64,000 nt of DNA from Symsagittifera roscoffensis. Its lineage: Eukaryota > Xenacoelomorpha > Acoela > Convolutidae. How positions within the stretch are numbered: position 1 is the first letter of the stretch; each line of letters begins with the position of its first letter. Below are positions 16,945 to 26,632 of this stretch, in pieces. Both the position numbers and the translations under genes were made by a program. Under the pieces are notes generated by a model that was not told where the DNA came from, did not search any database, and was given only the letters and a program-made list of their open reading frames with translations. The stretch is taken from contig NC_087069.1 of the NCBI RefSeq assembly GCF_963678635.1, forward strand, positions 6,123,472 to 6,187,471, read 5' to 3'.

Positions 16945-18689
16945 GTATCACGGTACTTCTCCACGAAGGTAACTACTGCAAACATTTCTGCTTTTGGTGC
17001 GCCATATTTCATCTCTGTGTCACTCAAGACTTTGCTGCCGTATGCAATGGGACGGAGAACTGTTCTTCCGTTCCATTCTTGCTCTTGATGCAATATTCCT
17101 GAGATGGCCACCACCGATGCGTCTGTGTCAAGAACATACATGCCCTTTTCTGTAGGCATGCCCAGCACTGGCGCTTCGCACAGTTCCCGCTTTATGTTCT
17201 CGAAAGCAACTTGTGCCTCATCGTTCCATTCGAACTTTTTCCCTTTGTTGCGCATCAGCTTCTGCATCGGGTACACCTTGTCCGCGTATCCTTTTATGAA
17301 TTCTCGGTAGTAATTGGCAAACCCTAGGAAGCTCATGAGCTGTGTGTCCGTTCTAGGAGCTTTCCATGTCAGCACAGCCTCTACTGCTTCTGGATCTGGC
17401 CTCACACCATGCCGGTCCACCATTCTTCCCAGGTACTTGATCGAATCCCTAAGGATTTCACATTTCGATGGTTTGCATTTCAAGCCTGCTCTTTTCATAC
17501 ATCCGAAGACCTCATCGAGTCGATCAATGGGATCCTCCAGGGTTGGTGTCGCTATGACTACGTCATCCACGTAGCACATCAAGAGATTCCCGTACTTTTT
17601 GGTCACTCCTGTCAAAGCCTGAGCCATCAGCCTTTGAAAGGTTGCTGTTGCATTGCACAAGCCGAAGGGCATCCTCTTCCACTGGTACAACCCCAATTCG
17701 CACGCGAATCCGGTTTTCTCCCTGTCCTTCTTTCGCAGAGGAACCTGCCAGAAGGCAGAACCCAAGTCCAATGTGGTGAAGAACTTTGCATCACCAAGTT
17801 TGGATAGGCTCTCGTCTATTCGCGGTATCGGGTACGCATCTTTAATCGTTACCGCGTTCAAGTAACGAAAGTAGCAACAAAATCTAAGCTGCCCCCCTTT
17901 CTTTTTCGCCATTACTACTCCGCAAGCCCATGGTGATTTCGAGGGTTCTATCATGTCGTATTCAAGCAACATTTCTATTTCCGCTCGGCACGCTTCCGAT
18001 TTATGTGGCGTCATTCGCCTTGCGCCTTCCCTATGGGGAACGGCGCCCTCTTCTAGTTCGATTTCGTGTTCGACGAAATTACAGCAACCGATGTCCGCCT
18101 TATGTTTTGAAAATACCTCGGCGTTCCGATTTAGGAGGTCCCGCAATTTTTCAAAATCTCCCTCACCTATTTTTCCTTTTAAATGTTCTATTTCTGGCAA
18201 AACCGGTTTGTCAGAATCTAGTTCATATGACGAGGGGCGTTCCGGAAAATTCGAGCAGCTTGATAAGCCGTCGTCCGTTTCGGATTTCATTGAAAACAAT
18301 TTATGAATAGATTTTAATTCATTAACTCTCTTTAAGATTTTATCTTTATTTGCATGATAAGGACAGTCTTTCACACTATGTTTCTTCGAGTTTTCTGTCT
18401 CCTCATAGTCGGTCCTCATCGGCAATGCGTAACCAAGCTTCTTTCCACGCTGGATTGAAACCGTGGTGTCCAGTGTGTTCAACAACACACTGACACACAG
18501 TCCGTTTCGCGTTACCGAGAAGCTCCGGCCTAAAATCACCGAACTCTGACTATTTGGATTCGGTACTAAGCAAACCTGTTTACTATCACTTAACGAATTT
18601 AAATTTCTCATTCTAAAAATCGCTACTACAGCTTGTCCTGGTTGTAACTTTACTTTTCTATCCAAAAAAAACTGGTACCTTATTTTCAT
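16890..18689 (-). CDS. pol: pol part 1: reverse transcriptase and RNase H
   Basis: The first ATG is at 18689, 31 nt inside the gag-protease ORF, in the +1 frame relative to gag. RT occupies about residues 200-440, with the polymerase signature YVDD near residue 371 (plus-strand 17,553-17,583) and the LDLGSAFWQVPL motif upstream. RNase H starts near residue 510 with a DTDAS motif and has the expected KYGAPKAE helix. The frame then runs into unrelated residues and stops at 16890, while the correct continuation is found in the frame of the 16944 ORF. One missing or extra base near 16,930-16,945 (an ACTTGGGG context) explains this. RT and RNase H make the element cDNA in the cytoplasmic particle. 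Confidence 0.93.
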   Translation of the reverse strand: MKIRYQFFLDRKVKLQPGQAVVAIFRMRNLNSLSDSKQVCLVPNPNSQSSVILGRSFSVTRNGLCVSVLLNTLDTTVSIQRGKKLGYALPMRTDYEETENSKKHSVKDCPYHANKDKILKRVNELKSIHKLFSMKSETDDGLSSCSNFPERPSSYELDSDKPVLPEIEHLKGKIGEGDFEKLRDLLNRNAEVFSKHKADIGCCNFVEHEIELEEGAVPHREGARRMTPHKSEACRAEIEMLLEYDMIEPSKSPWACGVVMAKKKGGQLRFCCYFRYLNAVTIKDAYPIPRIDESLSKLGDAKFFTTLDLGSAFWQVPLRKKDREKTGFACELGLYQWKRMPFGLCNATATFQRLMAQALTGVTKKYGNLLMCYVDDVVIATPTLEDPIDRLDEVFGCMKRAGLKCKPSKCEILRDSIKYLGRMVDRHGVRPDPEAVEAVLTWKAPRTDTQLMSFLGFANYYREFIKGYADKVYPMQKLMRNKGKKFEWNDEAQVAFENIKRELCEAPVLGMPTEKGMYVLDTDASVVAISGILHQEQEWNGRTVLRPIAYGSKVLSDTEMKYGAPKAEMFAVVTFVEKYRDTWGALPSSYAWTTERYPG

Positions 18690-21600
18690 CTGTTATTATC
18701 CTATTAACTGGTCTCTTAATATACTTTCGGTCCGGGTTTCTAATCCGTATTAGACCGTTGTTCAAGTCAATCATCACGTCAAAATTCCTGACAAAATCTC
18801 TGCCCAAGATGAATTGGTCGGCATCGTCCAGATTCTCTACCACCAGGAAGCTCATCCAAAGGTTCCGTCCTCCCATGTGAAGGACCGTCACCGGTGTTCT
18901 TCCGGCTACGTAGATAGCTCCTCGATTTGCAGCGGCTAGTCGGAGATTCGTAGGAATCAGATCTTCCCGCGTGAAGCCCATTCTCTCCCAGGTTTTTATC
19001 GGCATCACACTCACCACCGCGCCTGTGTCCAGAAGCCCTGTGACTCCGATTTTTGTTCCGTTGGTGTCAAGCAGGTGTGCTGTCACATCTGCTTCATATC
19101 CAATATGTACCGCGTCTTGTTCCATCATGGCGTCATGGCCTATCCTGCGGACTTTGAGTTCCTCTTCACCCAAATAGATCTGCCCCATTTGGTCATCATC
19201 TGTTGTTATGTAAGTCCTGGTGTAGATGCTGATTCCATCCACGTTCAGCATTATTTGATACGGCCCATAGACCTCCAAGTAGCGTCCATGAAGTTTCTTC
19301 ATGCGAGGGCCACCCGTCGTTAGTAGTGCTCGCACAGCTCTCGACTCAGTGCGTGGCTCCACCTGCCTCAGATAATCTGCATATGTGTCCAAATGCATTA
19401 AAGTGAACTCTGATGGTTCACTCAAATTTCTTATTACCTGGTGTCCAGCCACTGAGATTATCGACTGTATCTTCTTTCCTTGCGGCGCCATGCCGAACCT
19501 CTTACCGGAGATCACTTTAAGTTTCATATCTAAACTGCTTGGTGTTTTCGTCTCCTCGAACTCCGTTGCCTCGAAGGTATTCAGTTGCTCCTGAAGCTTT
19601 TCATTTTCCAGTCCAAGTTTCACTTTTTGTTCGATCTCTTTCGTCACCAATTCCTGCTGTACTCTATTTAAAGCATCCTTTGCGGCTGCCTTATAATCGA
19701 TCTTGAAGTCATCGGCCGCAGTCGCTGGTTCCGGTTCACGTGCTTCTTCTGTTACCGCTTGCATTTTCTTTGCCGCCAGCTCTTGAGGTTTGTCCTTCCT
19801 GCGTGCCTCTGCTTCGCTCAAGAGTCGAGCCTTGCTTGCTTTCACTCCTGACAAAGCTTCTTCATGCCTTGGATGCTTGATGTCTGCCACTGCATCCCAG
19901 AATTGCGGACAATCTGATTTAAAATGACCTTCCAAGTTGCAAAAGAAACACCTCGGGCCGAATTTCGCAATTACTCCTCTCATGAAATCCTCATGGTCCA
20001 ACTCTGACGCATCTTCGTCCTCGAGGCTAAAGCCTATTGCTTTCATGCCTTGTTTGTAAGCTGGACATGCTGACACGTGATGGTCTGTTGAACTACAATT
20101 GGCACAAGAGCGTCTCTTGTCCATATCGTCCCTCGGTTTGTACCAATTGTTCCCTTGGTTTGCTGGTCCGTTGTTAAAATTGCCATAATTTTTCTTGTAA
20201 TATCCAGATCTCGAAGGAGGTTTCAACAATAGATACTCTTTTGATTTGAGCCTCAACTCCTCCGGTGTTGGCGCATTAGTTGATAGTGGTGTGTAATGCT
20301 TTGCTAGCATCGTACGAAGTTCATCATTTTTCACACCATCGATGAATTTTGAGGCTACGGCCAGGTTCATCCTTCGGTTTGACTCATCCGGTTGGCTGCG
20401 TCTTCTCAGCATTTCCAAATCATCGAGAAACTTGTCTATTGTTTCATCTTCTCGTTGCCTCCGTTTCTCGAAGCGCATCATCGCCTGGTGCCCCTGCACC
20501 CCTGATCCGAAACGGTTTAACAAGATTTCGAAGATTTTCTCTGCAGTGTCACGTTGATACTGTTTCTTGGCCATGACACAGTTCAGGGCTGTCCCTTCTA
20601 AGTTGCTGGTGAGCGCGCTGCATTCCTGTCTCTCAGACAAGTCTTCTTCCTCGAAATGCAGCTTCATTACCTCTATCCAGGTATCAATACAGCCATCAGA
20701 TTCGTCTTTGTAGCATCTTGGTTTCTTAAAGACTCTTCTGGACTTTTCACTGCGTTCATTGGTTCTAGATAACCGCGTCAGGAATGTCTCCAAAGACCTA
20801 TTCAGGGGTTCAAATGCTGTGGCCATTGCCGTAGCATCCCTTGAGTGTCCCGCCTGAGTGTCCTCACACCTTGTCGAAGGCTCTGTGTGCGGTGCATCCC
20901 TGCAATCCGAATCACCATGAGCGTTTCCCGCTTGGCCCATGTGACTCCTCCTCGGGCTTGTATGCCCCATGTTGCCAGAATCGCTTCTCCCAGTCGCATG
21001 TGTGCTTTGCGTTGGTCGTTCGTTCGAGGTTTGTCTGTTCCCCGTTGAACTCGCTCTACTGTTCGGGCCCCATGCTGTATTACCCCTTGTGGCATAGCCT
21101 GATGAACTGCCCCTGCCTCTAGTGGATCCATACGTCTTCCTCCTTTGATGTTCATTGAAGTTCACCCTCGGTTCCCTGCTGGGACCTCCCGAGTTCGGCT
21201 CTCCTTCTTTTGGTCCACTCTTGCTGCTTAGTAGCCCGTCCAACCTATCCATGATAGCCTGAGTTCGCCTCTCCATCATCGCATCTATCTTTGTGTCAAG
21301 AGACCCAAGAGACTGCTCTTGCTGAATTCTTAACTTCTCCATGTCGGCTCTTAAGCGTAACTCCCTCTGTTCCGCCTCTCTTGTCATTCGTGACAAGTTC
21401 CTCGTCATATGTTCGTCCGTTCTTTCTTTCAAGCGTTTTTCGCTTCTGCCAACTTCTTGTCTGTTGCGGTTTATTTCTTCCCGCAGACTTTCTCTTTCAA
21501 TGTGAACTGCTCTTTCCAGTTCACTCATCCTTATCGACATCTGTTCATTTTGTTCTCCTAAACTGCCCACTATGTTGTTTAAGGCTTCCTCTAGTGCTGC

Positions 21601-22506
21601 CCCGTTATCCATGAGTGGCGTCACTAGTGGTGGTGTAACTCTGTCGGTCCCAGGTAGCTTCGTGCTGGTAGAGATCCGGGCCTTGACTCTCTGTCTTGAC
21701 GTTTTATCATTATTTATTTCAGGATCCGCTAACGCGTTGCCAAGCCCTCTGGTTCTACTCTCTCCAGTTTGTGGCTCTGAACTTGTCCTAATCGCGAAGT
21801 CTTTTGACTGGCCTGGTGTGTTTGCCTCTTTGCTTATCGTTGTCACTACACCAAATTTGTCCATGGTTCCAGTCTCTCCTCCGACGTATGCCTCGTTCTC
21901 CTGGATCGAACTGTTGAGGCTGACCTGAGATCCAAAGTCCCCTTGCTCCTCTTCATCCTCTTCCTCCTGGGATTCACCGTCATTTCCTGCTCCTCCTCCC
22001 ATGCTGAATGGAAAGATGTTTCCGAAGGTGTTCTTCATTCTTTCTGAGAATGATGATGACGTTGTTTGTTTCCCCGTTCCGCCTGCCATCATAGTGTTGT
22101 CTGTCGGAGATCTTCTAGTCGCCGTTACTTCAGTTGAGATGTCGGACAGTTCCGACATCTCCTCTCGATCCAATGTCCCGGTGGAAGTGGCAAAATCATG
22201 GCCTTGTTCTACCGGGGTTGATTCACTCGCCAGCCTTCTGCCTCTTCCTTCCATTCCATTTACTCCCTGGTTGTCGTTCATGGTATGGTCCGTATTGACC
22301 TCCACTTCTAATAGTTCTCTTCGCTCTTCTGAGGTCTTCTGACTTCTCGTTTCAACCATTCTGCCTGAAACCGTCCCCTCTTTATCGGACCGGGTTCGCT
22401 TGATCCAATCCACAAAAGGATCGGTCATCGTTTTTCTTTGCTTTTCAGGTATGAATTTCCTAGAGCTATTACCTTGTTTTGGTATTCTTGACTTGTCTAA
22501 ACTCAT
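18658..22506 (-). CDS. gag: gag-protease polyprotein, 1,282 aa
   Basis: The ATG is at 22506. Residues 1-300 are disordered and Ser/Thr/Glu-rich. Residues about 305-420 form a long coiled coil rich in E and R. A Gly/Ser/Arg/His-rich stretch follows to about 560. Residues about 580-760 match the retrotransposon gag capsid pattern (LEGTALNCV, then a FEKRRQREDETIDKFLDDLEML helix region). Two perfect CCHC knuckles, C-x2-C-x4-H-x4-C, lie near residues 800 and 847. An aspartic protease has LLDTGA near 1,155 and the partner ILG motif near 1,225. So protease is carried in the gag frame and RT in the next one. At 1,282 residues this is about two to three times the usual gag. It stops with TAG at 18658 just after a run of eight T. 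Confidence 0.93.
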   Translation of the reverse strand: MSLDKSRIPKQGNSSRKFIPEKQRKTMTDPFVDWIKRTRSDKEGTVSGRMVETRSQKTSEERRELLEVEVNTDHTMNDNQGVNGMEGRGRRLASESTPVEQGHDFATSTGTLDREEMSELSDISTEVTATRRSPTDNTMMAGGTGKQTTSSSFSERMKNTFGNIFPFSMGGGAGNDGESQEEEDEEEQGDFGSQVSLNSSIQENEAYVGGETGTMDKFGVVTTISKEANTPGQSKDFAIRTSSEPQTGESRTRGLGNALADPEINNDKTSRQRVKARISTSTKLPGTDRVTPPLVTPLMDNGAALEEALNNIVGSLGEQNEQMSIRMSELERAVHIERESLREEINRNRQEVGRSEKRLKERTDEHMTRNLSRMTREAEQRELRLRADMEKLRIQQEQSLGSLDTKIDAMMERRTQAIMDRLDGLLSSKSGPKEGEPNSGGPSREPRVNFNEHQRRKTYGSTRGRGSSSGYATRGNTAWGPNSRASSTGNRQTSNERPTQSTHATGRSDSGNMGHTSPRRSHMGQAGNAHGDSDCRDAPHTEPSTRCEDTQAGHSRDATAMATAFEPLNRSLETFLTRLSRTNERSEKSRRVFKKPRCYKDESDGCIDTWIEVMKLHFEEEDLSERQECSALTSNLEGTALNCVMAKKQYQRDTAEKIFEILLNRFGSGVQGHQAMMRFEKRRQREDETIDKFLDDLEMLRRRSQPDESNRRMNLAVASKFIDGVKNDELRTMLAKHYTPLSTNAPTPEELRLKSKEYLLLKPPSRSGYYKKNYGNFNNGPANQGNNWYKPRDDMDKRRSCANCSSTDHHVSACPAYKQGMKAIGFSLEDEDASELDHEDFMRGVIAKFGPRCFFCNLEGHFKSDCPQFWDAVADIKHPRHEEALSGVKASKARLLSEAEARRKDKPQELAAKKMQAVTEEAREPEPATAADDFKIDYKAAAKDALNRVQQELVTKEIEQKVKLGLENEKLQEQLNTFEATEFEETKTPSSLDMKLKVISGKRFGMAPQGKKIQSIISVAGHQVIRNLSEPSEFTLMHLDTYADYLRQVEPRTESRAVRALLTTGGPRMKKLHGRYLEVYGPYQIMLNVDGISIYTRTYITTDDDQMGQIYLGEEELKVRRIGHDAMMEQDAVHIGYEADVTAHLLDTNGTKIGVTGLLDTGAVVSVMPIKTWERMGFTREDLIPTNLRLAAANRGAIYVAGRTPVTVLHMGGRNLWMSFLVVENLDDADQFILGRDFVRNFDVMIDLNNGLIRIRNPDRKYIKRPVNRIITDENKVPVFFG

Positions 22507-23279
22507 TCTTTATTTGTCACTTTCCTATGCCTACTCTTGACTCAATTGCTAGAGACCTTATAGTTTTATTAACAATAATAATGACACAACACAATAAATT
22601 TCACCAGATTCTATTAAATAGTGACCACGAATCCCTGTATGTTGTCAGAGTACAGTTTGTATAAAATTTATTCGCACTAGCCGATTATCGGTCCAAAGAT
22701 CTGGAAACTAGCACAATATGATGTTATCAGTCAATTTAAAAGATAGTGTAGTCACCACCCAATCAAGCACAGTTTAGGTTGATTTAAAATCAAAAACAAA
22801 AAAAATATATATTGACACAATATGAATGTATATATAAAAAAAACGTATGTGTCTTGTACTCTTAGTCGGTCGCAGTACAATAGTCGAACCTGTCTTTTAA
22901 AGAAAAAGCTTTCCCTGCTTGGTGCTGCACCAAACAGACAAAACTTTGAAGGCAGTAATTTTCTCAAGTGGGCGTCTATTGCACCCACCGAGTACTGTGT
23001 TACCTATCTGCCTTCGGACTGCCCGAGCTAGACCTACTAAAATCCTCAGGGCAGTCACTTTTCCCAAAAACGTATTATGTTTCAATCCACACCAATGAGT
23101 CACGCTCTTTTTAATTTAGACTTAGTGTCGCGAATATCCGAGTTCGGACCTGTTTTGTATTAGTCTGGTTCTTTTTGAGAGGCAAGTTACCAGTGCAGTC
23201 ACTGATACCTAGCCTGCGTATTAATAACCTAATACCTTTCGCTTTTTAGTCTTTCTTTCGTTTACCTAAGTCCTTAATA

Positions 23280-24920
23280 AAATAATACCCCTCCGGATTG
23301 GCGCAAATAGGACCCTTCCGGACTGTCAGAATATGGACCCCTCCGGATTGGGACCCCTCGGAATTAGCAACTATAAGACCCCTCCGGATTCGGACCCCTC
23401 CGGTTTTGTGGAAAGTAGACCCCTCCGGATTCGGACCCCTCCGACTTTGAAAAATTTCGACCCCTCCGGATTGGGAGCCCTTAGCTCTGTCAAAGTAGCT
23501 TTTTGTAGTTTTCTTTTTTTCAGCTTGTAACCCTCCGGATACGTTCTGCGTAGCTTTTATGCTGTTTGAATTAACTGGGAAGGGTATAGGGTCCTTTCCT
23601 AGACCCCTCCGGATTGAAGTTAAGGCACTTATTTGACAATTCACACTAACGGTGAAGGGTCTTATTACTTGCCTAATTTCGACTCTATTATGGTTGTCTT
23701 GTGCCTTCAGCCCTCCCTTTTTGTCTGGAACTGTCCTAAATTACTTAGTTCAATCGCTATCAACTTTTGGTAGGGGTATAAGGGTTTTTCAGAAAAATTT
23801 ATAAAACGTGAAGGGTGTACCCCTCCGGATTTGTGTAATTTGCTAAAAACAATCTCAAAAAATTTTCTCGCTCGCTTTTCTGAAAAATTTCTGATCCTAT
23901 TAGTAAGCTCAGCTAATTTCTGATCTATTGGTACCAAGATCAACTCGATATGATCAGTAGTTCCAAAGTTATTAACCAAAACGTCTTTTTTCCGAACTCA
24001 AAAATTTTCTCTCTTATAGGTTCCGCCTAACTTTTTCCGCAAATCTGGTCCTTTCGACCTAAAAACTATTGATCTGAGCTCAGAAGGCCTATACTCTTCT
24101 AGTTCAATGCAAAAGACCCGATTTAAAACGCTATTGTAGAAAAAATTTGCGAAAAACTATGCTACCTGGACCCCTCCGGATTGATGAATCCACCAAATCA
24201 AACACGTTATGTTCGATTTCTCTGCAACCCGGAAGGCTTTCGGGTAGCGGATTTTAAGACTTGTAGATTCACTAGTGGACGTTGTCCGAACAACTATTTT
24301 TACTGTCCTACCTCAAAAATTTCAAAAAATTTTCTAAATTTTTAGTGTTTCTTACTATCAAAAATTGGGAAAATTTGGTTTTTGGTACCAAACTAGTTCC
24401 AACCACTTCCGAACTAAAGTTAACCGGTTCTACTTATTACAGTAGTGCAGTTACGATGTAACACACTAACTTAGCGCTTTTTTCCGTTTCAAAAAATATC
24501 GATACCTCAAAAATCGCGACTTGTGGGGGGATCAAAATATCGCTATTTTGACCCTAAAAACCGGTCTGTTTTCGTTGTTTTTCACTGAAAAACGATATAT
24601 GACTATTAATATAGGCTATATAAATAATAATATTAGTAATACTATACCCCTCCGGGTTTGTTTATTATCCGAATTAAGGTGCTTAACTCGGATATTCGCA
24701 GTTCGGTGAAGGGTCACTACAGTGCAGCACTGTCGAGCCCCCCACAGATTACTATCTTACTTTTTGTACCAAAAGGGATACAAAACTTGTTAACGATACC
24801 CAACAGTCGATTGTTGTTGTCGTTGAGCCCCTTCTTGTTGCTCCTTGAACTGCTTGCCGGGTCGGTCTTCACCCAAGACCCTTCCGAATTGAGCGCAAAT
24901 CAGCTGACCCTTCCGGATTG
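23280..24920. repeat. dispersed CCCCTCCGGATT repeat (about 16 copies)
   Basis: The core GACCCCTCCGGATT recurs at about 23,287, 23,312, 23,336, 23,350, 23,377, 23,394, 23,418, 23,434, 23,459, 23,529, 23,601, 23,818, 24,169, 24,646, 24,876 and 24,904, with small variations. Spacing is irregular, so this is not a simple tandem array. A related CCCTTCCGGATT lies inside both LTRs in the CCGGATT hairpin. Confidence 0.85.
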
Positions 24921-25452
24921 AGCGCAATTTATCATTAACGTGCTTAAATGCTCAAATAACCCTACAGTACAAGCCTCACAAACGGGCTACTAAATTGATC
25001 GTAACGATCCTGACTGATATAAATGCCTGTAACAACAATATATCTATCAACAACAAACGGGGGGGTTGAATCACATCTTGTCTGGGGGGATGATTTCTAC
25101 TGATTTTTTACTTTTTTACTGTTTTTGGTTTTTTCGGTTATTTTTTTATGTTTTTTGTTTTTCTTGGGTACTGTACTACTTTTTGTTTGGTTTTGCTGAT
25201 ATCTTTAAGTGTTTTTGGTCACAAACCACTCAGGGGATGAGGGGTTCATGATTCCCCCCACCCTTCCTGGTTCGTGAATTTTCGGTCTTAACTAGGTTAA
25301 AAAACTATTCACGGTAATCCGGAAGGCTTCCGCGTTCCGAACTACCCTTCCGCCCCGGCTGTTTAGGCCTATTAAGGGCGTTAATGTGAGCATCCGCTCG
25401 GCGCGGAGTGCTCGTTAACGGTTCCGCCGGTCATGATGTTATGAAAGAATAA

Positions 25453-25467
25453 CACCCAGGAGCGCCA
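25453..25467 (-). other. candidate tRNA primer-binding site
   Basis: Read on the minus strand this is TGGCGCTCCTGGGTG, starting with TGG as expected for pairing to a tRNA CCA end. It lies 12 nt inside the 5' LTR border. It resembles the complement of eukaryotic tRNA-Asn 3' ends with about two mismatches, but I cannot confirm the tRNA species. The 12-nt offset is larger than usual. Confidence 0.5.
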
Positions 25468-25479
25468 TAAAAACATACA

Positions 25480-26346
25480 TGTAACATTCGCCCGGAAGAT
25501 ACATATCGACGGATAACAAAACTAAGTCTTAAGACGACTGGCTAGCGTCTAAACAGAGCTTTGCATGTTTTTCACCGTCTCTACCAAGCCAGTACTTTTC
25601 GGTGGTCTTTCTTACATCAGGCTGACAAAAACGTTACTGTTCTCCGGCTTCGACCAGAACGCTCAAATTAACTGAATTACGTGCAAAATTAGTGAGCTCA
25701 TGGCTGAGTCTCTGTATCCCCAGACCACGAGGTCACTCCTAAAAACAGGGCTACTACTTATCATATTACTATTGTTTTTGTTCAGTAGATAAAAATCATC
25801 ATCTCCATCGAAGATGGATCAACCCTTTCCCCCAAACTCTTAGCACCTCATCCTTGTCAAAACTAATCAAAATATCAGTTAAATTCAAGTCAGGACATGC
25901 CAGGATGCTAAAATTCAATACAAGTTCATAAAAGTTCCCGTCCCGAGACCCTTCCGGATTCTTGAATCCGGCGAATCAAGCTCCTTAACCTCAGGTTCAC
26001 GCTAACTCGGAGGGCTGGTTTTTACCCTTCACCGTTGTTCGCAACGGCCTCGCAACTATTGTAACAGCACAATAGTTGCAACTCGGAACGTCCTCTGCTG
26101 TTCGGTAGTTCGTTGTTGTTTTTTAGTCTCGATTTTCGTACTGTTCGTAATCGCAGATAAAGTTGTTCTGTTTCTTTCTGCTATCCTTCACCGTTTGCCT
26201 TCAGCCTTCACTTCTAGCCTTCACCGTTTGGCCAATCATTCAAATAACGTCCTTATCCGTTCTAAATCGCCAATTCGGAAGGTTCACTGCTAAAAATCCT
26301 GAATTCTGCAGAGACTGCATTTTGGCCATTCTGGTCGAATGTCACA
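25480..26346 (-). repeat. 5' LTR of the giant gypsy element (867 bp)
   Basis: This is the partner of 1814-2735. In element orientation it is the promoter-bearing LTR, with its outer end at 26,346, only about 290 bp upstream of the ATG of the divergent small gene at 26,633. It shares the 11-bp stem hairpin (26,052-26,079) and the CCGGATT hairpin (25,954-25,971). The 27-bp block at 26,185-26,211 looks like short duplications of the adjacent CTTCACCGTTTG sequence. Confidence 0.95.
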
Positions 26347-26632
26347 TTGTTTCCAATTGGACACGCGTTTTCTATAAGAATACCATAAAAGGAAACTAAA
26401 ATCTGATTGGACACGAGTACAATCCAAATAAGGAAAATTCATTCTGATTGGTTAAACCCACACATTCCAGTTGATGGTACCCCTAACTAAAAATCATTTT
26501 ATTTTCAACTTAACTACCGTCAACTACCTCCTCTCTCAGCTCTAAATACAATAATTTCAACTTAACCACAGTCAACTTTCACCCTCAACTGTAAATATTG
26601 TTTTTACTCATTAACTCAACTTATTGCTCAAT
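26347..26632 (+). promoter_or_regulatory. proximal CCAAT-rich promoter region of the small gene at 26,633
   Basis: Inverted CCAAT boxes lie at 26,352-26,359, 26,403-26,410 and 26,444-26,451. The region is homologous to 28,386-28,676, which precedes the paralogous gene copy. The gypsy 5' LTR abuts it head to head. No clear TATA box is seen. Confidence 0.5.

Larger units (their letters stand above)
22507..25479 (-). other. 3-kb 5' leader of the gypsy element with dispersed CCGGAGGGG motifs
   Basis: The leader lies between the 5' LTR and the gag ATG. It carries about 16 near-identical copies of (A)ATCCGGAGGGGTC on the transcribed strand, densest at 23,280-23,620, with more at 23,819, 24,170, 24,647, 24,877 and 24,905. 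G-runs also occur at 24,520 and 25,060-25,260 (as GGGGGG). Short ORFs exist (one of 132 codons at 23,246-23,644), but their repeats come from the motif. The leader is several times the usual length. Packaging, translation control or RNA structure are possible roles, by inference. Confidence 0.75.
1814..26346 (-). mobile_element. giant (24.5 kb) Ty3/gypsy LTR retrotransposon
   Basis: Two direct repeats bound a block of minus-strand ORFs in the order gag-protease, RT-RNase H, integrase-macro, coiled-coil ORF, SGNH ORF and orphan ORF. Ends are TGTAACATTC and GAATGTCACA, near-perfect inverted repeats with TG...CA termini. Flanks show a TTG/TTGT duplication, ambiguous by one base. The paralogous sequence at about 28,370-28,400 shows the uninterrupted site. 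RT before integrase places it in Ty3/gypsy. Typical Ty3/gypsy elements are 5-12 kb, so this one is two to five times the usual size. Outside one replaced block the LTRs differ at only about three positions by eye, so insertion is recent. One frameshift in RNase H may disable pol or may be a sequence error. Confidence 0.95.

Noticed and set aside
3527-22664. Many plus-strand ORFs of 60-240 codons opposite the gypsy genes
   Set aside because: They are antisense shadows of the long minus-strand ORFs and have no motifs.
23246-23644. 132-codon minus-strand ORF in the gypsy leader, considered as an upstream protein
   Set aside because: Most residues come from the repeated CCGGAGGGG motif. Kept as a nucleotide repeat, since coding is not supported.
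25453-25467. A functional tRNA gene at the primer-site match
   Set aside because: Only a 15-base tRNA-3'-end-like match is present. There is no cloverleaf.
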